35,981 nt of DNA from positions 1 to 35,981 of the forward strand of contig JBBIJJ010000013.1 of assembly GCA_037446035.1 (NCBI GenBank), written 5' to 3'. A program made the translations under genes and the position numbers. The DNA comes from DSNY01 sp037446035 (lineage in GTDB: Bacteria > Pseudomonadota > Gammaproteobacteria > Burkholderiales > Burkholderiaceae_F). The notes under the pieces are model-generated. The model made no database searches, was not told the DNA's origin, and saw only the letters and a list, made by a program, of their open reading frames with translations. Shown in pieces: positions 26,270-35,981 of this stretch (position 1 is its first letter; every line of letters begins with the position of its first letter).

Positions 26270-26851
26270 ATGAGCAAGGGTTTGGCAGTTTTGGCGATCG
26301 CACTGGCAATCGGCATCGGCGGCCTCGCCCACGCACAGCCGATCGAGCTGGAGGGCGTGAAGTTCGAGCCGACTGCCCAGGTCGGCGGCCAGACGCTGCA
26401 GCTCAATGGCGCGGGTGTCCGCACCCGCGTGATCTTCAAGGTCTACGTCGCCGGACTCTATGTACCGCAGAAATCGAACGAGGCCGACATGCTGCTTGCA
26501 CAGAAAGGACCGCGTCGCGTCGCGATCCACATGCTGCGCAACGTCGACGCCGACACCTTCGCGACCGCGCTCGTCGACGGTTTGAAGGCCAATCACAGCG
26601 AGCAGCAACTGGCGGCATTCAAGGCGCAGGCCGATGCGTTGACGGCGACTCTAAAGGCGATCGGCGAAGCGAAAAAGGGCGACGCGATCGTCTTCGAGTT
26701 CACGCCGGAGGCCGGAACACGCATCGTCGTCAACGGCCAGCCGCGCGGCAATCCGATCGCCGGTGAGGATTTCTTCACGGCCGTGCTGCGGATCTGGCTC
26801 GGCAATCGTCCTGCAGATGCGGACCTGAAGAAGGGGATGCTCGGCGGCTGA
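26270..26851 (+). CDS. exported chalcone isomerase-like domain protein
   Basis: The 193-residue protein has a signal peptide (MSKGLAVLAIALAIGIGGLAHAQ, about 22 residues). It has the bacterial chalcone isomerase-like fold signature: LNGAGVRTRVIFKVYVAGLYVP, a KSNEADMLL segment, and later FTPEAGTRIVVNG with GEDFFTAVLRIWLG at the end. Bacterial members are periplasmic and of unknown function. The name reflects fold, not flavonoid chemistry. AAGGAG (26258-26263) supports the ATG at 26270. It stands 41 nt after ispH and may be co-transcribed. Confidence 0.88.
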   Translation: MSKGLAVLAIALAIGIGGLAHAQPIELEGVKFEPTAQVGGQTLQLNGAGVRTRVIFKVYVAGLYVPQKSNEADMLLAQKGPRRVAIHMLRNVDADTFATALVDGLKANHSEQQLAAFKAQADALTATLKAIGEAKKGDAIVFEFTPEAGTRIVVNGQPRGNPIAGEDFFTAVLRIWLGNRPADADLKKGMLGG

Positions 26852-26870
26852 CGGTGCACGCTGGCCACTG

Positions 26871-27794
26871 ATGCGGCGGGCGGGCGCGGACCGGAGCCGA
26901 GTCGCAGGCGGCACGGACCCGCTGATCGACACGTTCGTCGATGCGCTCTGGCTTGAGGACGGCCTGGCGGCCAACTCGCTCGCGGCTTATCGGCGCGACC
27001 TGCAGGCGCTGTCCGCCTGGCTCGCCGGACGCAACGGCGCGTTGTTGACGGCACGCGAAGTCGATCTGTCCTCGTTTTTCGCCGCGCAGCACGCGACAAC
27101 ACGCGCGTCGACGGCGAACCGACGGCTCGCGAGCTTCCGCCGCTTCTATCGCTGGGCCCTGCGCGAAGGGCGGATCGGCGCGGACCCGACGCTGCGGCTG
27201 GCCAACGCCAAGCGCCCGGCGCGTTTCCCGAAGTCGATCAGCGAGGCGCAGGTCGAGGCCTTGCTGGCCGCGCCCGACGTGGAGACTTCGCTCGGGCTGC
27301 GCGACCGCGCCATGCTCGAGCTGCTGTACGCCACCGGGCTGCGCGTGTCCGAACTGGTAACACTGCGGCTGAACGAACTGTCGCTCGCCGATGGCCTCGT
27401 GCGCGTGCTCGGCAAGGGTGGCAAGGAGCGCATCGTTCCGCTTGGCGAGGAGGCGCGCTGCTGGGTCGGGCGCTATCTGGAGCGCGCGCGCGCTGCGCTG
27501 CTGCGAGGCGCGACGGCGGACGCGGTGTTCGTGACGCGACGCGCACAGCCGATGACGCGCCAGATGTTCTGGCGCTTGATCAAGCGCTACGCGCTGCGCG
27601 CGGGCATCGACACGCCGCTGTCACCGCACGGCCTGCGGCATGCCTTCGCCACGCATCTGCTGAACCACGGTGCCGACCTGCGCGCCGTGCAGATGATGCT
27701 GGGCCACGCCGACATCTCGACGACGCAGATCTACACGCACGTCGCGCGCGAGCGGCTCAAGGCGCTGCACGCGCAGCACCACCCGCGCGGCTGA
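26871..27794 (+). CDS. xerD: site-specific tyrosine recombinase XerD
   Basis: The 307-residue recombinase resolves chromosome dimers at dif with XerC. The N-terminal SAM-like domain (FVDALWLEDGLAANSLAAYRRDLQAL) is followed by the catalytic domain with Arg158 (GLRVSEL), Lys182 (GKGGKER), His253 and Arg256 (HGLRHAFATHLL), His279 (LGHADIS) and Tyr288 (TTQIYTH). The C-terminus RERLKALHAQHHPRG matches XerD. The first ~15 residues are poorly typical and the ATG at 26871 has no good ribosome binding site, so the true start may be slightly downstream. No dif site was found in the window. Confidence 0.94.
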   Translation: MRRAGADRSRVAGGTDPLIDTFVDALWLEDGLAANSLAAYRRDLQALSAWLAGRNGALLTAREVDLSSFFAAQHATTRASTANRRLASFRRFYRWALREGRIGADPTLRLANAKRPARFPKSISEAQVEALLAAPDVETSLGLRDRAMLELLYATGLRVSELVTLRLNELSLADGLVRVLGKGGKERIVPLGEEARCWVGRYLERARAALLRGATADAVFVTRRAQPMTRQMFWRLIKRYALRAGIDTPLSPHGLRHAFATHLLNHGADLRAVQMMLGHADISTTQIYTHVARERLKALHAQHHPRG

Positions 27795-27824
27795 CCGCCC
27801 GTGGCGCCGTTACACTGCGCCGCC

Positions 27825-28316
27825 ATGGCGAAGCAGCCGCACGTTGCCGAAACCCCCGCCACCCAGTGGCTCAAGCGCCACGGCATCGGCTTCACCGAAC
27901 ACGTATACGAGTACGTCGAGCACGGCGGCACGGCTGAGTCGGCGCGCGCACTCGGCGTCCCCGAGCACGAGATCGTCAAGACGCTGGTCATGGAGGACGA
28001 CGCTGGCAATCCGCTGATCGTGCTGATGCACGGCGACCGCAAGGTGTCGACCAAGAACCTGGCGCGCCAAGTCGGTCGCAAGCGCATCGAGCCCTGCGCA
28101 GCCGACGTCGTTCAGCGCCACACGGGGTATCTGGTCGGTGGCACGTCGCCTTTCGGCACCCGCAAGGCGCTGCCCGTGTTCGTCGAACGCAGCGTGCTCG
28201 CGCTGCCGCGCATCCTGATCAATGGCGGGCGGCGCGGCTATCTCGTCGGCATCGACCCGGCGGTACTGACCGCCGCGCTTGGCGCGACTGCCGTCGACTG
28301 CGCACTGCCCAACTAG
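27825..28316 (+). CDS. ybaK: YbaK/EbsC-type aminoacyl-tRNA deacylase (Cys-tRNA-Pro deacylase)
   Basis: The 163-residue protein has the YbaK fold signature: a conserved Lys52 in IVKTLVMEDD, then HGDRKVSTKNLARQVG and GGTSPFGTRKALPVFVE. The family hydrolyses Cys-tRNA-Pro made by mistake by prolyl-tRNA synthetase. The ATG at 27825 has no Shine-Dalgarno but a TACACT hexamer (27809-27814) 10 nt upstream. An upstream in-frame start at 27801 would include that hexamer. plsY follows after 8 nt. Confidence 0.9.
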   Translation: MAKQPHVAETPATQWLKRHGIGFTEHVYEYVEHGGTAESARALGVPEHEIVKTLVMEDDAGNPLIVLMHGDRKVSTKNLARQVGRKRIEPCAADVVQRHTGYLVGGTSPFGTRKALPVFVERSVLALPRILINGGRRGYLVGIDPAVLTAALGATAVDCALPN

Positions 28317-28324
28317 GGGGAGGC

Positions 28325-28960
28325 ATGGACTGGATCGCTGACCTCGTCGCTGCCGCGTGCGGCTACCTGCTCGGATCGATCTCGTTTGCGGTCGTCGTCA
28401 GCCGCTTCATGGGGCTGGCCGATCCGCGCTCGTACGGATCGAAGAACCCGGGGGCGACCAATGTCCTGCGCAGCGGCAGCAAGGTGGCGGCCGCGCTGAC
28501 GCTCATCGGCGATGCGGCCAAAGGGGCGGTCGCCGTGTGGCTGGCGGGGCGCTACGGCGCGCCCTTCGGCGTCGATGAGTTCGGCGTCGCGCTGACGGGG
28601 TTCGCCGCTTTCGTCGGCCATCTGTACCCGCTGTTCTTCCGCTTCCGAGGCGGCAAGGGGGTGGCGACCTTTCTCGGCGTCGTGCTCGCCCTCAACCCGT
28701 GGCTTGGGTTGGCCGCGTGCGTCGTCTGGCTGCTGATCGCGGCGTTCTTCCGCTACTCGTCTTTGGCGTCGATCCTGGCGGCGGCGATGACGCCGCTGTT
28801 TCACGCTTTCGCGTCCGGCTTCGATGCGCTGCTGGTCGCGCTTGCGGCAATGAGCGTATTGCTGGTGTTCAGACACAAGCAGAACATCGCCAATCTGATG
28901 GCCGGCAAGGAGCGCAAGATCGGCGGAAAGGCGAATGCTGCCCCGGGCGCGCGGCACTGA
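28325..28960 (+). CDS. plsY: glycerol-3-phosphate acyltransferase PlsY
   Basis: The 211-residue membrane enzyme acylates glycerol-3-phosphate from acyl-phosphate, the first step of phospholipid synthesis. Conserved motifs are GSISFAVVVSRFMGLADPRSYGSKNPGATNVLRSG, GDAAKGAVAV and the GHLYPLFFRFRGGKGVAT motif. About five membrane helices are visible. GGGGGAGG stands directly before the ATG. The repeat element of copy A begins within the stop codon. Confidence 0.97.
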   Translation: MDWIADLVAAACGYLLGSISFAVVVSRFMGLADPRSYGSKNPGATNVLRSGSKVAAALTLIGDAAKGAVAVWLAGRYGAPFGVDEFGVALTGFAAFVGHLYPLFFRFRGGKGVATFLGVVLALNPWLGLAACVVWLLIAAFFRYSSLASILAAAMTPLFHAFASGFDALLVALAAMSVLLVFRHKQNIANLMAGKERKIGGKANAAPGARH

Positions 28961-29384
28961 GAAGCGGTGAAGATCCCGTCGCGAGCGGGCCGCTGGCTGG
29001 GCGCACGCAGCGGCAGGGCCGAGGCGTATCCAGCGGATCGGCGAGGCCCGACAAGGCGGCAGCCTTGCGGCGCAGGCCAACGTGCGCGCAGCGCACGTTG
29101 AGCCCGCCGCTGGCGGGCGGCCGCAGCCAACACCGTGCAGCGACGCCAGCGGACTGCGCAGCAGAGAGGTTCACGGCTTCTGACTCATTTATGAGTCTGA
29201 GAAGGCGTGACGAGACTTCGCCTTGCCAGCCGGCCGCTGACCGGCTGCACGCAGTCGCACGCCGCCGCACGACGCGTCGATCGACGCGCCACGACAACAC
29301 GTTCGGCGCGCGCGCTGCGGCGCAGCCGACTTGAGGCGAAGTCGCCGCGCAAAGGCGCGAGACTGCGCCGCGCCGCGGATCGAT
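28960..29384. repeat. inverted-repeat-rich intergenic region with MITE-like copy A and a second partial element
   Basis: This convergent space between plsY and tsaD has no gene. AGAAGCGGTGAAGATC at 28960-28975 and its inverted partner GGTTCACGGCTTCT at 29168-29181 bound copy A (222 bp). Inside are perfect hairpins CAAGGC/GCCTTG (29052-29067), CAACGTGCGC/GCGCACGTTG (29078-29100) and GCCCGCC/GGCGGGC (29102-29118). GACTCAT-TT-ATGAGTC (29182-29197) follows, then AGAAGGCGTGA (29200-29210), a third end facing the other way. Beyond it are GACTTCGCC/GGCGAAGTC arms (29214-29222 and 29335-29343) and a perfect 16-bp palindrome CGCGTCGATCGACGCG (29273-29288). Confidence 0.75.
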
Positions 29385-30407
29385 TCATGGCGTCGGCGCT
29401 CGCGCGCCGAGCGGCCAGCGCGGCCGCACGCTGAAGGCGGCGCTGCGCGAGCCGGCGCCCGCCTGCAACCTGGCCCATCCGGTCAGCGCGATCATCGCGC
29501 CGTTGTCGGTGCACACGTCCGCCGGAGGAAAGTACAGCCGCACGCCGCGCCGCCCGGCGTCGGCCCGCAGACGTTCGCGCAGTTGCGCATTGGCGCCGAC
29601 GCCGCCGGCGACCACCAGCGTATCCAGGCCGGTGCGATCGAGCGCTGCCATCGCCTTGGTCGCGAGCACGTCGACCGCGGCGGCGACGAAGGCGCGGGCG
29701 ATGTCGGCGCGCACCTGCTCGCACAGGTTGCCGGCGTGTCGCACCGCGGTCAGCACCGCCGTCTTCAGCCCGCTGAAGCTGAAATTCAGGTCGCCGCTGT
29801 TGAGCATCGGCCGCGGCAGGTGATACGCGCCTTCGACGCCGAACTCGGCGAGACGCGAAACCGCCGGCCCGCCCGGGTAACCGAGGCCGAGCAGTTGCGC
29901 GGTCTTGTCGAACGCTTCGCCAGCCGCATCGTCGAGGGTTTCGCCAAGCAGTTCGTAGTCGCCGACGCCGCCGACCCGCATCAGCTGCGTGTGCCCGCCC
30001 GAGACCAGCAGCGCGACGAACGGAAAGCTCGGCGCAGGCCGGGCGAGCAGCGGCGACAGCAGGTGTCCTTCCAGATGGTGGACACCGACCACGGGCCGTC
30101 CGAGCGCGTAGCCGAGCGCGTGCGCCAGCCCGGCCCCGACCAGCAGCGCACCGGCCAGGCCAGGCCCCTCGGTGACGGCGATCGCGTCGATGTCCGAACG
30201 CGAACGTTCGGTCGCGGCCAGGACGTCTTCCAGTAGCGGCAGCACGCGGCGGACGTGGTCGCGCGAGGCCAGCTCGGGCACCACGCCGCCATACGCGCGA
30301 TGCATGTCGACCTGCGAGTGCACACGGTGCGCCAGCAGGCCGGCGTCGCTGTCGTACAGCGCCAGACCGGTCTCGTCGCACGAGGTTTCGATGCCGAGGA
30401 TCAGCAT
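29385..30407 (-). CDS. tsaD: tRNA N6-threonylcarbamoyladenosine transferase subunit TsaD
   Basis: The 340-residue ASKHA-fold protein transfers threonylcarbamoyl to A37 of ANN-decoding tRNAs. The iron ligands His111 and His115 are in GVHHLEGHL. ILGIETSCDETGLALYD, LVSGGHTQLM, LNFSFSGLKTAV, VVAGGVGANAQLRERL and CTDNGAMIA are all conserved. The start at 30407 (MLILGIETSCDET) is standard, and the longer frame from 30722 is not. No Shine-Dalgarno is visible; TAGACT on the minus strand (30421-30416) ends 8 nt before the ATG. It is divergent from rpsU, the common arrangement. Confidence 0.97.
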   Translation of the reverse strand: MLILGIETSCDETGLALYDSDAGLLAHRVHSQVDMHRAYGGVVPELASRDHVRRVLPLLEDVLAATERSRSDIDAIAVTEGPGLAGALLVGAGLAHALGYALGRPVVGVHHLEGHLLSPLLARPAPSFPFVALLVSGGHTQLMRVGGVGDYELLGETLDDAAGEAFDKTAQLLGLGYPGGPAVSRLAEFGVEGAYHLPRPMLNSGDLNFSFSGLKTAVLTAVRHAGNLCEQVRADIARAFVAAAVDVLATKAMAALDRTGLDTLVVAGGVGANAQLRERLRADAGRRGVRLYFPPADVCTDNGAMIALTGWARLQAGAGSRSAAFSVRPRWPLGARAPTP

Positions 30408-30492
30408 GGGCGGCGAGTCTAAGCTGCCGTGGGCATCTGCCGCCGCGGGCTTGCCGACGCCGCCAGTGCCTGGCGCGGGGGTCGATGCGGCT

Positions 30493-30521
30493 TTGCGCTG
30501 CGCTGCGAGTGCGGGTAAAAT
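30493..30521 (+). promoter_or_regulatory. probable sigma-70 promoter of the rpsU-yqeY-dnaG-rpoD operon
   Basis: TTGCGC (30493-30498) and TAAAAT (30516-30521) are 17 nt apart and 33 nt before the rpsU start. This is the best-spaced promoter I can see in the window. Confidence 0.6.
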
Positions 30522-30554
30522 GCCCGCCTTTCCGCCGGCACCGTCAGGAATTTC

Positions 30555-30767
30555 ATGCCCACGATTCGCGTCAAGGAAAACGAGCCCTTCGAAGTCGCCT
30601 TGCGTCGCTTCAAGCGCACGATCGAAAAAAGCGGTCTGCTGACCGAGCTGCGCGCGCGCGAGTTCTATGAGAAGCCGACCGCCGAGCGCAAGCGCAAGAA
30701 GTCGGCGGCCATCAAGCGCCACTTCAAGCGCCTGCGCAGCCAGATGCTGCCGAAAAAGCTGTACTAG
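30555..30767 (+). CDS. rpsU: 30S ribosomal protein S21
   Basis: The 70-residue protein MPTIRVKENEPFEVALRRFKR...RKRKKSAAIKRHFKRLRSQMLPKKLY is canonical S21. AGGAA precedes the ATG. It heads the macromolecular synthesis operon. S21 helps mRNA binding on the 30S subunit. It is followed by a UUCG hairpin. Confidence 0.98.
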   Translation: MPTIRVKENEPFEVALRRFKRTIEKSGLLTELRAREFYEKPTAERKRKKSAAIKRHFKRLRSQMLPKKLY

Positions 30768-30797
30768 CCTCGGATTCCTGCCGGCACTCTGACTGAC

Positions 30798-30820
30798 AGC
30801 GCGCCTTCGGGCGCGCTTTC
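30798..30820 (+). terminator. UUCG-tetraloop hairpin after rpsU (weak terminator or attenuator)
   Basis: AGCGCGCC-TTCG-GGCGCGCT is a perfect 8-bp stem with a stable UUCG loop, followed by TTTCGCTT. The T-tract is short and interrupted, so part of the transcription probably continues into yqeY, dnaG and rpoD. It ends 7-10 nt before the yqeY ATG. Confidence 0.6.
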
Positions 30821-30826
30821 GCTTCC

Positions 30827-31273
30827 ATGAGCCTGAAAGACCGCATCAACGAAGACATGAAATCGGCGCTGCGCGCCAGGGATGCGGCGCGTCTGTCGGC
30901 CATCCGCATGCTGCTGGCGGCGATCAAGCAGAAGGAAGTCGACGAGCGCATCGTTGCCGATGACGCGGCGGTCACCGCCATCGTCGAGAAGCTGATCAAG
31001 CAGCGACGCGACTCGATCGAGCAGTTTGCCAAGGCCGGTCGCACCGATCTCGTGGACAAGGAAAAGGCCGAGCTGGACCTGCTAGCCGGCTACTTGCCGC
31101 AGCCGCTGTCCGAGGCGGAGCTCGCCGCTGCTGTCGACAGCGCGATCGCCGAGGCCGGTGCGAGCGGCCCGCAGGCGATGGGCAAGGTCATGGGCCTGCT
31201 CAAGCCGCGCATCGTCGGCCGCGCCGACATGGGCAAGGTCTCGGCGCTCGTCAAACGCAAGCTCGGCGGCTGA
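30827..31273 (+). CDS. yqeY: GatB/YqeY domain protein
   Basis: The 148-residue protein (MSLKDRINEDMKSALRARDAARLSAIRMLLAAIKQKEVDER..., AGYLPQPLSEAEL..., MGKVMGLLKPRIVGRADMGKVSALVKRKL) matches YqeY along its full length. This is the stand-alone form of the helical tail domain of the GatB amidotransferase subunit. Its role is unknown, perhaps tRNA-related. It is normally found between rpsU and dnaG, as here. No Shine-Dalgarno is seen. Confidence 0.93.
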   Translation: MSLKDRINEDMKSALRARDAARLSAIRMLLAAIKQKEVDERIVADDAAVTAIVEKLIKQRRDSIEQFAKAGRTDLVDKEKAELDLLAGYLPQPLSEAELAAAVDSAIAEAGASGPQAMGKVMGLLKPRIVGRADMGKVSALVKRKLGG

Positions 31274-31295
31274 TCCGCGCTGCGCGGGCGCGGAT
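31273..31295 (+). repeat. hairpin directly upstream of dnaG
   Basis: ATCCGCGC, a 7-nt loop, GCGCGGAT: a perfect 8-bp inverted repeat starting inside the yqeY stop codon and ending 9 nt before the dnaG GTG. The 3' arm overlaps the -10-like GATAAT (31293-31298). Confidence 0.55.
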
Positions 31296-31304
31296 AATGC
31301 GTCC

Positions 31305-33074
31305 GTGATTCCCCAGGGCTTCATCCAGGATCTTCTCGCACGCGTCGACATCGTCGACCTGATCGGTCGTTACGTTGCGCTGAAAAAGGCCGGTCAGAAC
31401 TACGTCGGCCTGTGTCCTTTCCACGGCGAAAAGACCCCCTCGTTCACCGTCAGCCCTTCCAAGCAGTTCTTCCACTGCTTCGGCTGCGGCGCGCACGGCA
31501 GTGCCATCGGCTTTCTGATGGACCACCGCGGTCTCGCCTATGTCGAGGCGATCCGCGAACTCGCACAGCAGGTCGGCATGCAGGTGCCCGAAGACGGCAC
31601 GCGCGATCACGACGGCGCAACGCGCAGCCGCGGGCTCACCGAAGTACTGCGGCGCGCCTGCGACTACTACCGCCGCAAGCTCAGGGACACGCCTGCCGCG
31701 ATCGAATATCTGAAGCGGCGCGGACTCACCGGGCAGACCGCGGCGCGCTTCGCGCTCGGCTACTCGCCCGATGCGTGGCAGCCGCTGCGGGAGGCGTTCG
31801 ACAACTACGAGGATCCGAAGCTCGTCGAAGCCGGCCTGGTGATCGTCGGCGACGAGGGTAGGCGCTACGACCGCTTTCGCGGCCGCGTGATGTTCCCGAT
31901 CCGCAACCGACGCGGTGCGGTGATTGGCTTCGGGGCGCGCGTGCTCGATGGCGGCGAGCCGAAGTACCTCAATTCGCCCGAGACGCCCGTGTTTCACAAG
32001 GGGCAGGAGCTCTACGGCCTGTTCGAGGCGCAGGAGGCGATCCGGCGGCGCCAGCGAGTCATCGTCTGCGAGGGCTACATGGACGTGATCCAGCTCGCGC
32101 AGGCGGGCTTCGAGGAGTGCGTCGCCGCGCTGGGCACCGCGATCACCGCGCAGCACGTCGGTTTGCTGCTGCGCCTGACCGATCAGGTGATCTTCGCGTT
32201 CGACGGCGACGCCGCCGGTCGCAAGGCGGCGCGGCGCGCACTCGAGGCCACGCTGCCCGTGATCGCCGACACCAAACGTGCGAACTTCGTGTTGCTGCCG
32301 GAAGGTGAGGACCCGGACAGCCTGATCCGCTCGGGCGGCGCCGCTGCATTCGAGGGCCAGCTCGCACGCGCGCTGCCGCTGTCACGCTGGTTCGTCGACA
32401 GCCTTGCCGAGGGCAAGGATCTCGAACGGGCCGAGGACCGGGCTGCGCTCGTTGCACTGGCCAAGCCGCTGCTGGCGTCGATGCCGCCGGCGGCGCTGCG
32501 CATGCAGTTGGTCCGCGAACTGGCCGACGCCGCCAGAGCGCCGGCGGCCGACCTCGAGTCGCTGTTCGGCCTGAAGCCATGGCGACGGTTGCCCGAAGTC
32601 CGGCGACCGGCTGCTCCTGCACGAAGCGGTGCCGAAGTCGAGGATCTAAAGGCCCGCATCCTGCAGCACTTGTTGGCCTTTCCCGAGCTGGCGCGCGAGT
32701 TCAACGCACAGATCGCCGCCGAGTTCGCCGGCGCCGAGCAGGCCGTCGATCGCCAGATCGCGGAGATCTGGCGCACGGCTACGCTGGCCGGCAGCACGAG
32801 CCAAGGGGCGCTACTCGAGGCCTTGGCCGACAGCGAGTTCGCGGACACTTATCGCGCGATTTCGCGGCGCGACCTGCTGCTCGAAGGCGACGCGTCGGCG
32901 GCGCGGGAAGACCTGCGCGCCGGGTTTGCGACGCTCGAGCTGCGGCGGGTGGAGGACGAACTGGCCCTGCTGGTGCGCGAGCCGCTGACAGCGGAGTCCA
33001 GGGAGCGCATTCGCGAACTCTCCGAGCGGCGGGTGCGTCTGAAGGAGGTACCGCGCCGCGCGGGGGCGACCTGA
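31305..33074 (+). CDS. dnaG: DNA primase
   Basis: The 589-residue primase makes RNA primers for replication. The CHC2 zinc ligands are Cys38, His41, Cys59 and Cys62 (LCPFHGEKTPSF...FHCFGCGAHG). The Toprim domain has CEGYMDVIQLAQAGF and the metal-binding FAFDGDAAGRKA. The C-terminal helicase-binding domain follows a Pro/Ala linker near residue 440. The GTG at 31305 is the only start that gives the standard VIPQGFIQDLLARVDIVDLIGRYV N-terminus. The 5' extension to 31158 lies inside yqeY. There is no Shine-Dalgarno, which fits the low primase expression known in this operon type. Confidence 0.97.
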   Translation: MIPQGFIQDLLARVDIVDLIGRYVALKKAGQNYVGLCPFHGEKTPSFTVSPSKQFFHCFGCGAHGSAIGFLMDHRGLAYVEAIRELAQQVGMQVPEDGTRDHDGATRSRGLTEVLRRACDYYRRKLRDTPAAIEYLKRRGLTGQTAARFALGYSPDAWQPLREAFDNYEDPKLVEAGLVIVGDEGRRYDRFRGRVMFPIRNRRGAVIGFGARVLDGGEPKYLNSPETPVFHKGQELYGLFEAQEAIRRRQRVIVCEGYMDVIQLAQAGFEECVAALGTAITAQHVGLLLRLTDQVIFAFDGDAAGRKAARRALEATLPVIADTKRANFVLLPEGEDPDSLIRSGGAAAFEGQLARALPLSRWFVDSLAEGKDLERAEDRAALVALAKPLLASMPPAALRMQLVRELADAARAPAADLESLFGLKPWRRLPEVRRPAAPARSGAEVEDLKARILQHLLAFPELAREFNAQIAAEFAGAEQAVDRQIAEIWRTATLAGSTSQGALLEALADSEFADTYRAISRRDLLLEGDASAAREDLRAGFATLELRRVEDELALLVREPLTAESRERIRELSERRVRLKEVPRRAGAT

Positions 33075-33563
33075 CCAACAGAGCGGGCCGCGCCATCGGT
33101 CGCAAGGGGCTGAATTTCCTGGATTTTCCGAGTCGCTCTGCTAGAATTTCTCGTTTGTTGAGCCGCCGTGAACGGTTTCGGGCGAGCGCCGTCTGAGCGT
33201 GGCCCGGAGGTGCCGCTTGAAATCCGTCGATCTGATCAGCGTACTTGACCGACTGGCTGTCTTACCTGCGCGTGGGGCCGGGCGGACGTCTCCTGTCGGC
33301 GCGGCGCGACCGGGGCGTCGCGCACCCTTCGCGTACGGGCGTGAAGTTCGGCGCCGATCGAGTCGTGGCGCGGCGGTTCCCCGGTGGCGGCTGTGCAGGT
33401 AATTGCGCAAGCGATGTGCGCCCCCATTTACCGGTGCAAGTGCACGCGCGCAGTCGGGGTCGAACGTCCGCGACCGCCCCGGCTGGACGAAATCCGGTGA
33501 ACGGCACGAGTGGCGGCGGGTTGACCGGTCAACGAATAGACGGCGACGAACACAGGTGAATCG
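33075..33563. other. 489-bp gene-free region between dnaG and rpoD
   Basis: No gene is supported. TGCTAGAAT (33139-33147) is an extended -10-type element. CCCCATTTA (33422-33430) matches the heat-shock sigma -10 consensus, with ATTGCGC 13 nt upstream as a weak -35. GTTGACCGGTCAAC (33520-33533) is a perfect 14-bp palindrome 30 nt before the rpoD start. The region is long enough to hold separate rpoD promoters and a long leader. Confidence 0.45.
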
Positions 33564-35885
<2,322 letters not shown>

Positions 35886-35898
35886 CCTCGCTTACAAC

Positions 35899-35977
<79 letters not shown>

Positions 35978-35981
35978 GCCC

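Noticed and set aside
24750..26336. Apparent 753-residue RadC fusion on the minus strand
   Set aside because: The extra N-terminal part is antisense to fkpB and ispH. RadC has its normal start at 24749 and normal length.
26871..27794. XerD-like recombinase as the integrase of a genomic island
   Set aside because: The sequence is the chromosomal XerD type with housekeeping genes on both sides and no attachment repeats or cargo. The tRNA at 35899 also shows no integrated element within the window.
28960..29384. CRISPR array or insertion sequence in the repeat-rich gap
   Set aside because: There are no regularly spaced direct repeats and no transposase frame. The pattern is inverted repeats of a short element family.
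29185..29387. Short Arg-rich open frame (MNRSAARRSLAPLRG...) opposite the end of the plsY-tsaD gap
   Set aside because: It falls within the inverted-repeat region, has no ribosome binding site, and its open frame follows from GC-rich hairpin arms.

Overview
The window looks like a chromosomal segment of a GC-rich betaproteobacterium, most likely in or near the Burkholderiales. The reasons are the dense housekeeping content, the rpsU-yqeY-dnaG-rpoD-tRNA order, the DUF192/icd/cspA/clpS/clpA neighbourhood, an RpoD with a long Lys/Ala-rich N-terminus, an L33 without zinc cysteines, and a di-haem cytochrome c4. I cannot name the genus. No phage, plasmid, CRISPR or intact insertion-sequence genes are visible.

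Layout. 1-6.6 kb: a DUF192 protein (cut by the window edge), a small exported Lys/Ala-rich protein, icd, a cold-shock protein, clpS-clpA (ATGA overlap) and a di-haem cytochrome c4. 6.9-11.3 kb (minus strand): a four-gene set of Tat-exported beta-propeller, G3E/CobW GTPase, monohaem cytochrome c and FCSD-type flavoprotein, closed by a strong terminator. 11.5-18.7 kb (minus): ribF, ileS, lspA, coaBC, a small membrane protein, dut and a PlsC-like acyltransferase, mostly touching or overlapping, with a repeat element between ribF and ileS. 18.9-23.5 kb (plus): purN-rsmB-mscS as an overlapping trio, then a fatty-acid desaturase. 23.5-24.7 kb (minus): rpmB-rpmG and radC. 24.8-29.0 kb (plus): an SlpA-type FKBP, ispH, a chalcone-isomerase-like exported protein, xerD, ybaK and plsY. 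29.4-30.4 kb (minus): tsaD. 30.5-36.0 kb (plus): rpsU, yqeY, dnaG, rpoD and a CAT-anticodon tRNA that fits tRNA-Ile2.

The least ordinary region is the 8.2-11.3 kb operon. It joins a propeller with histidines at one repeated position in six blades, a CobW-type GTPase with a long C-terminal extension, and an FCSD-like flavoprotein/cytochrome pair. Together they suggest an uncharacterised, possibly metal-dependent periplasmic redox system. A second find is a dispersed repeat family at 17650-17787 and 28960-29210. It has imperfect terminal inverted repeats (AGAAG-type), a hairpin beside one end and a conserved 15-nt core, and resembles a MITE. A third is a group of genes (clpS, purN, ybaK, tsaD, dnaG) with no visible Shine-Dalgarno but a -10-like hexamer 6-10 nt before the start codon, which suggests leaderless or nearly leaderless mRNAs.

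All assignments come from reading the sequence. No database search was run.
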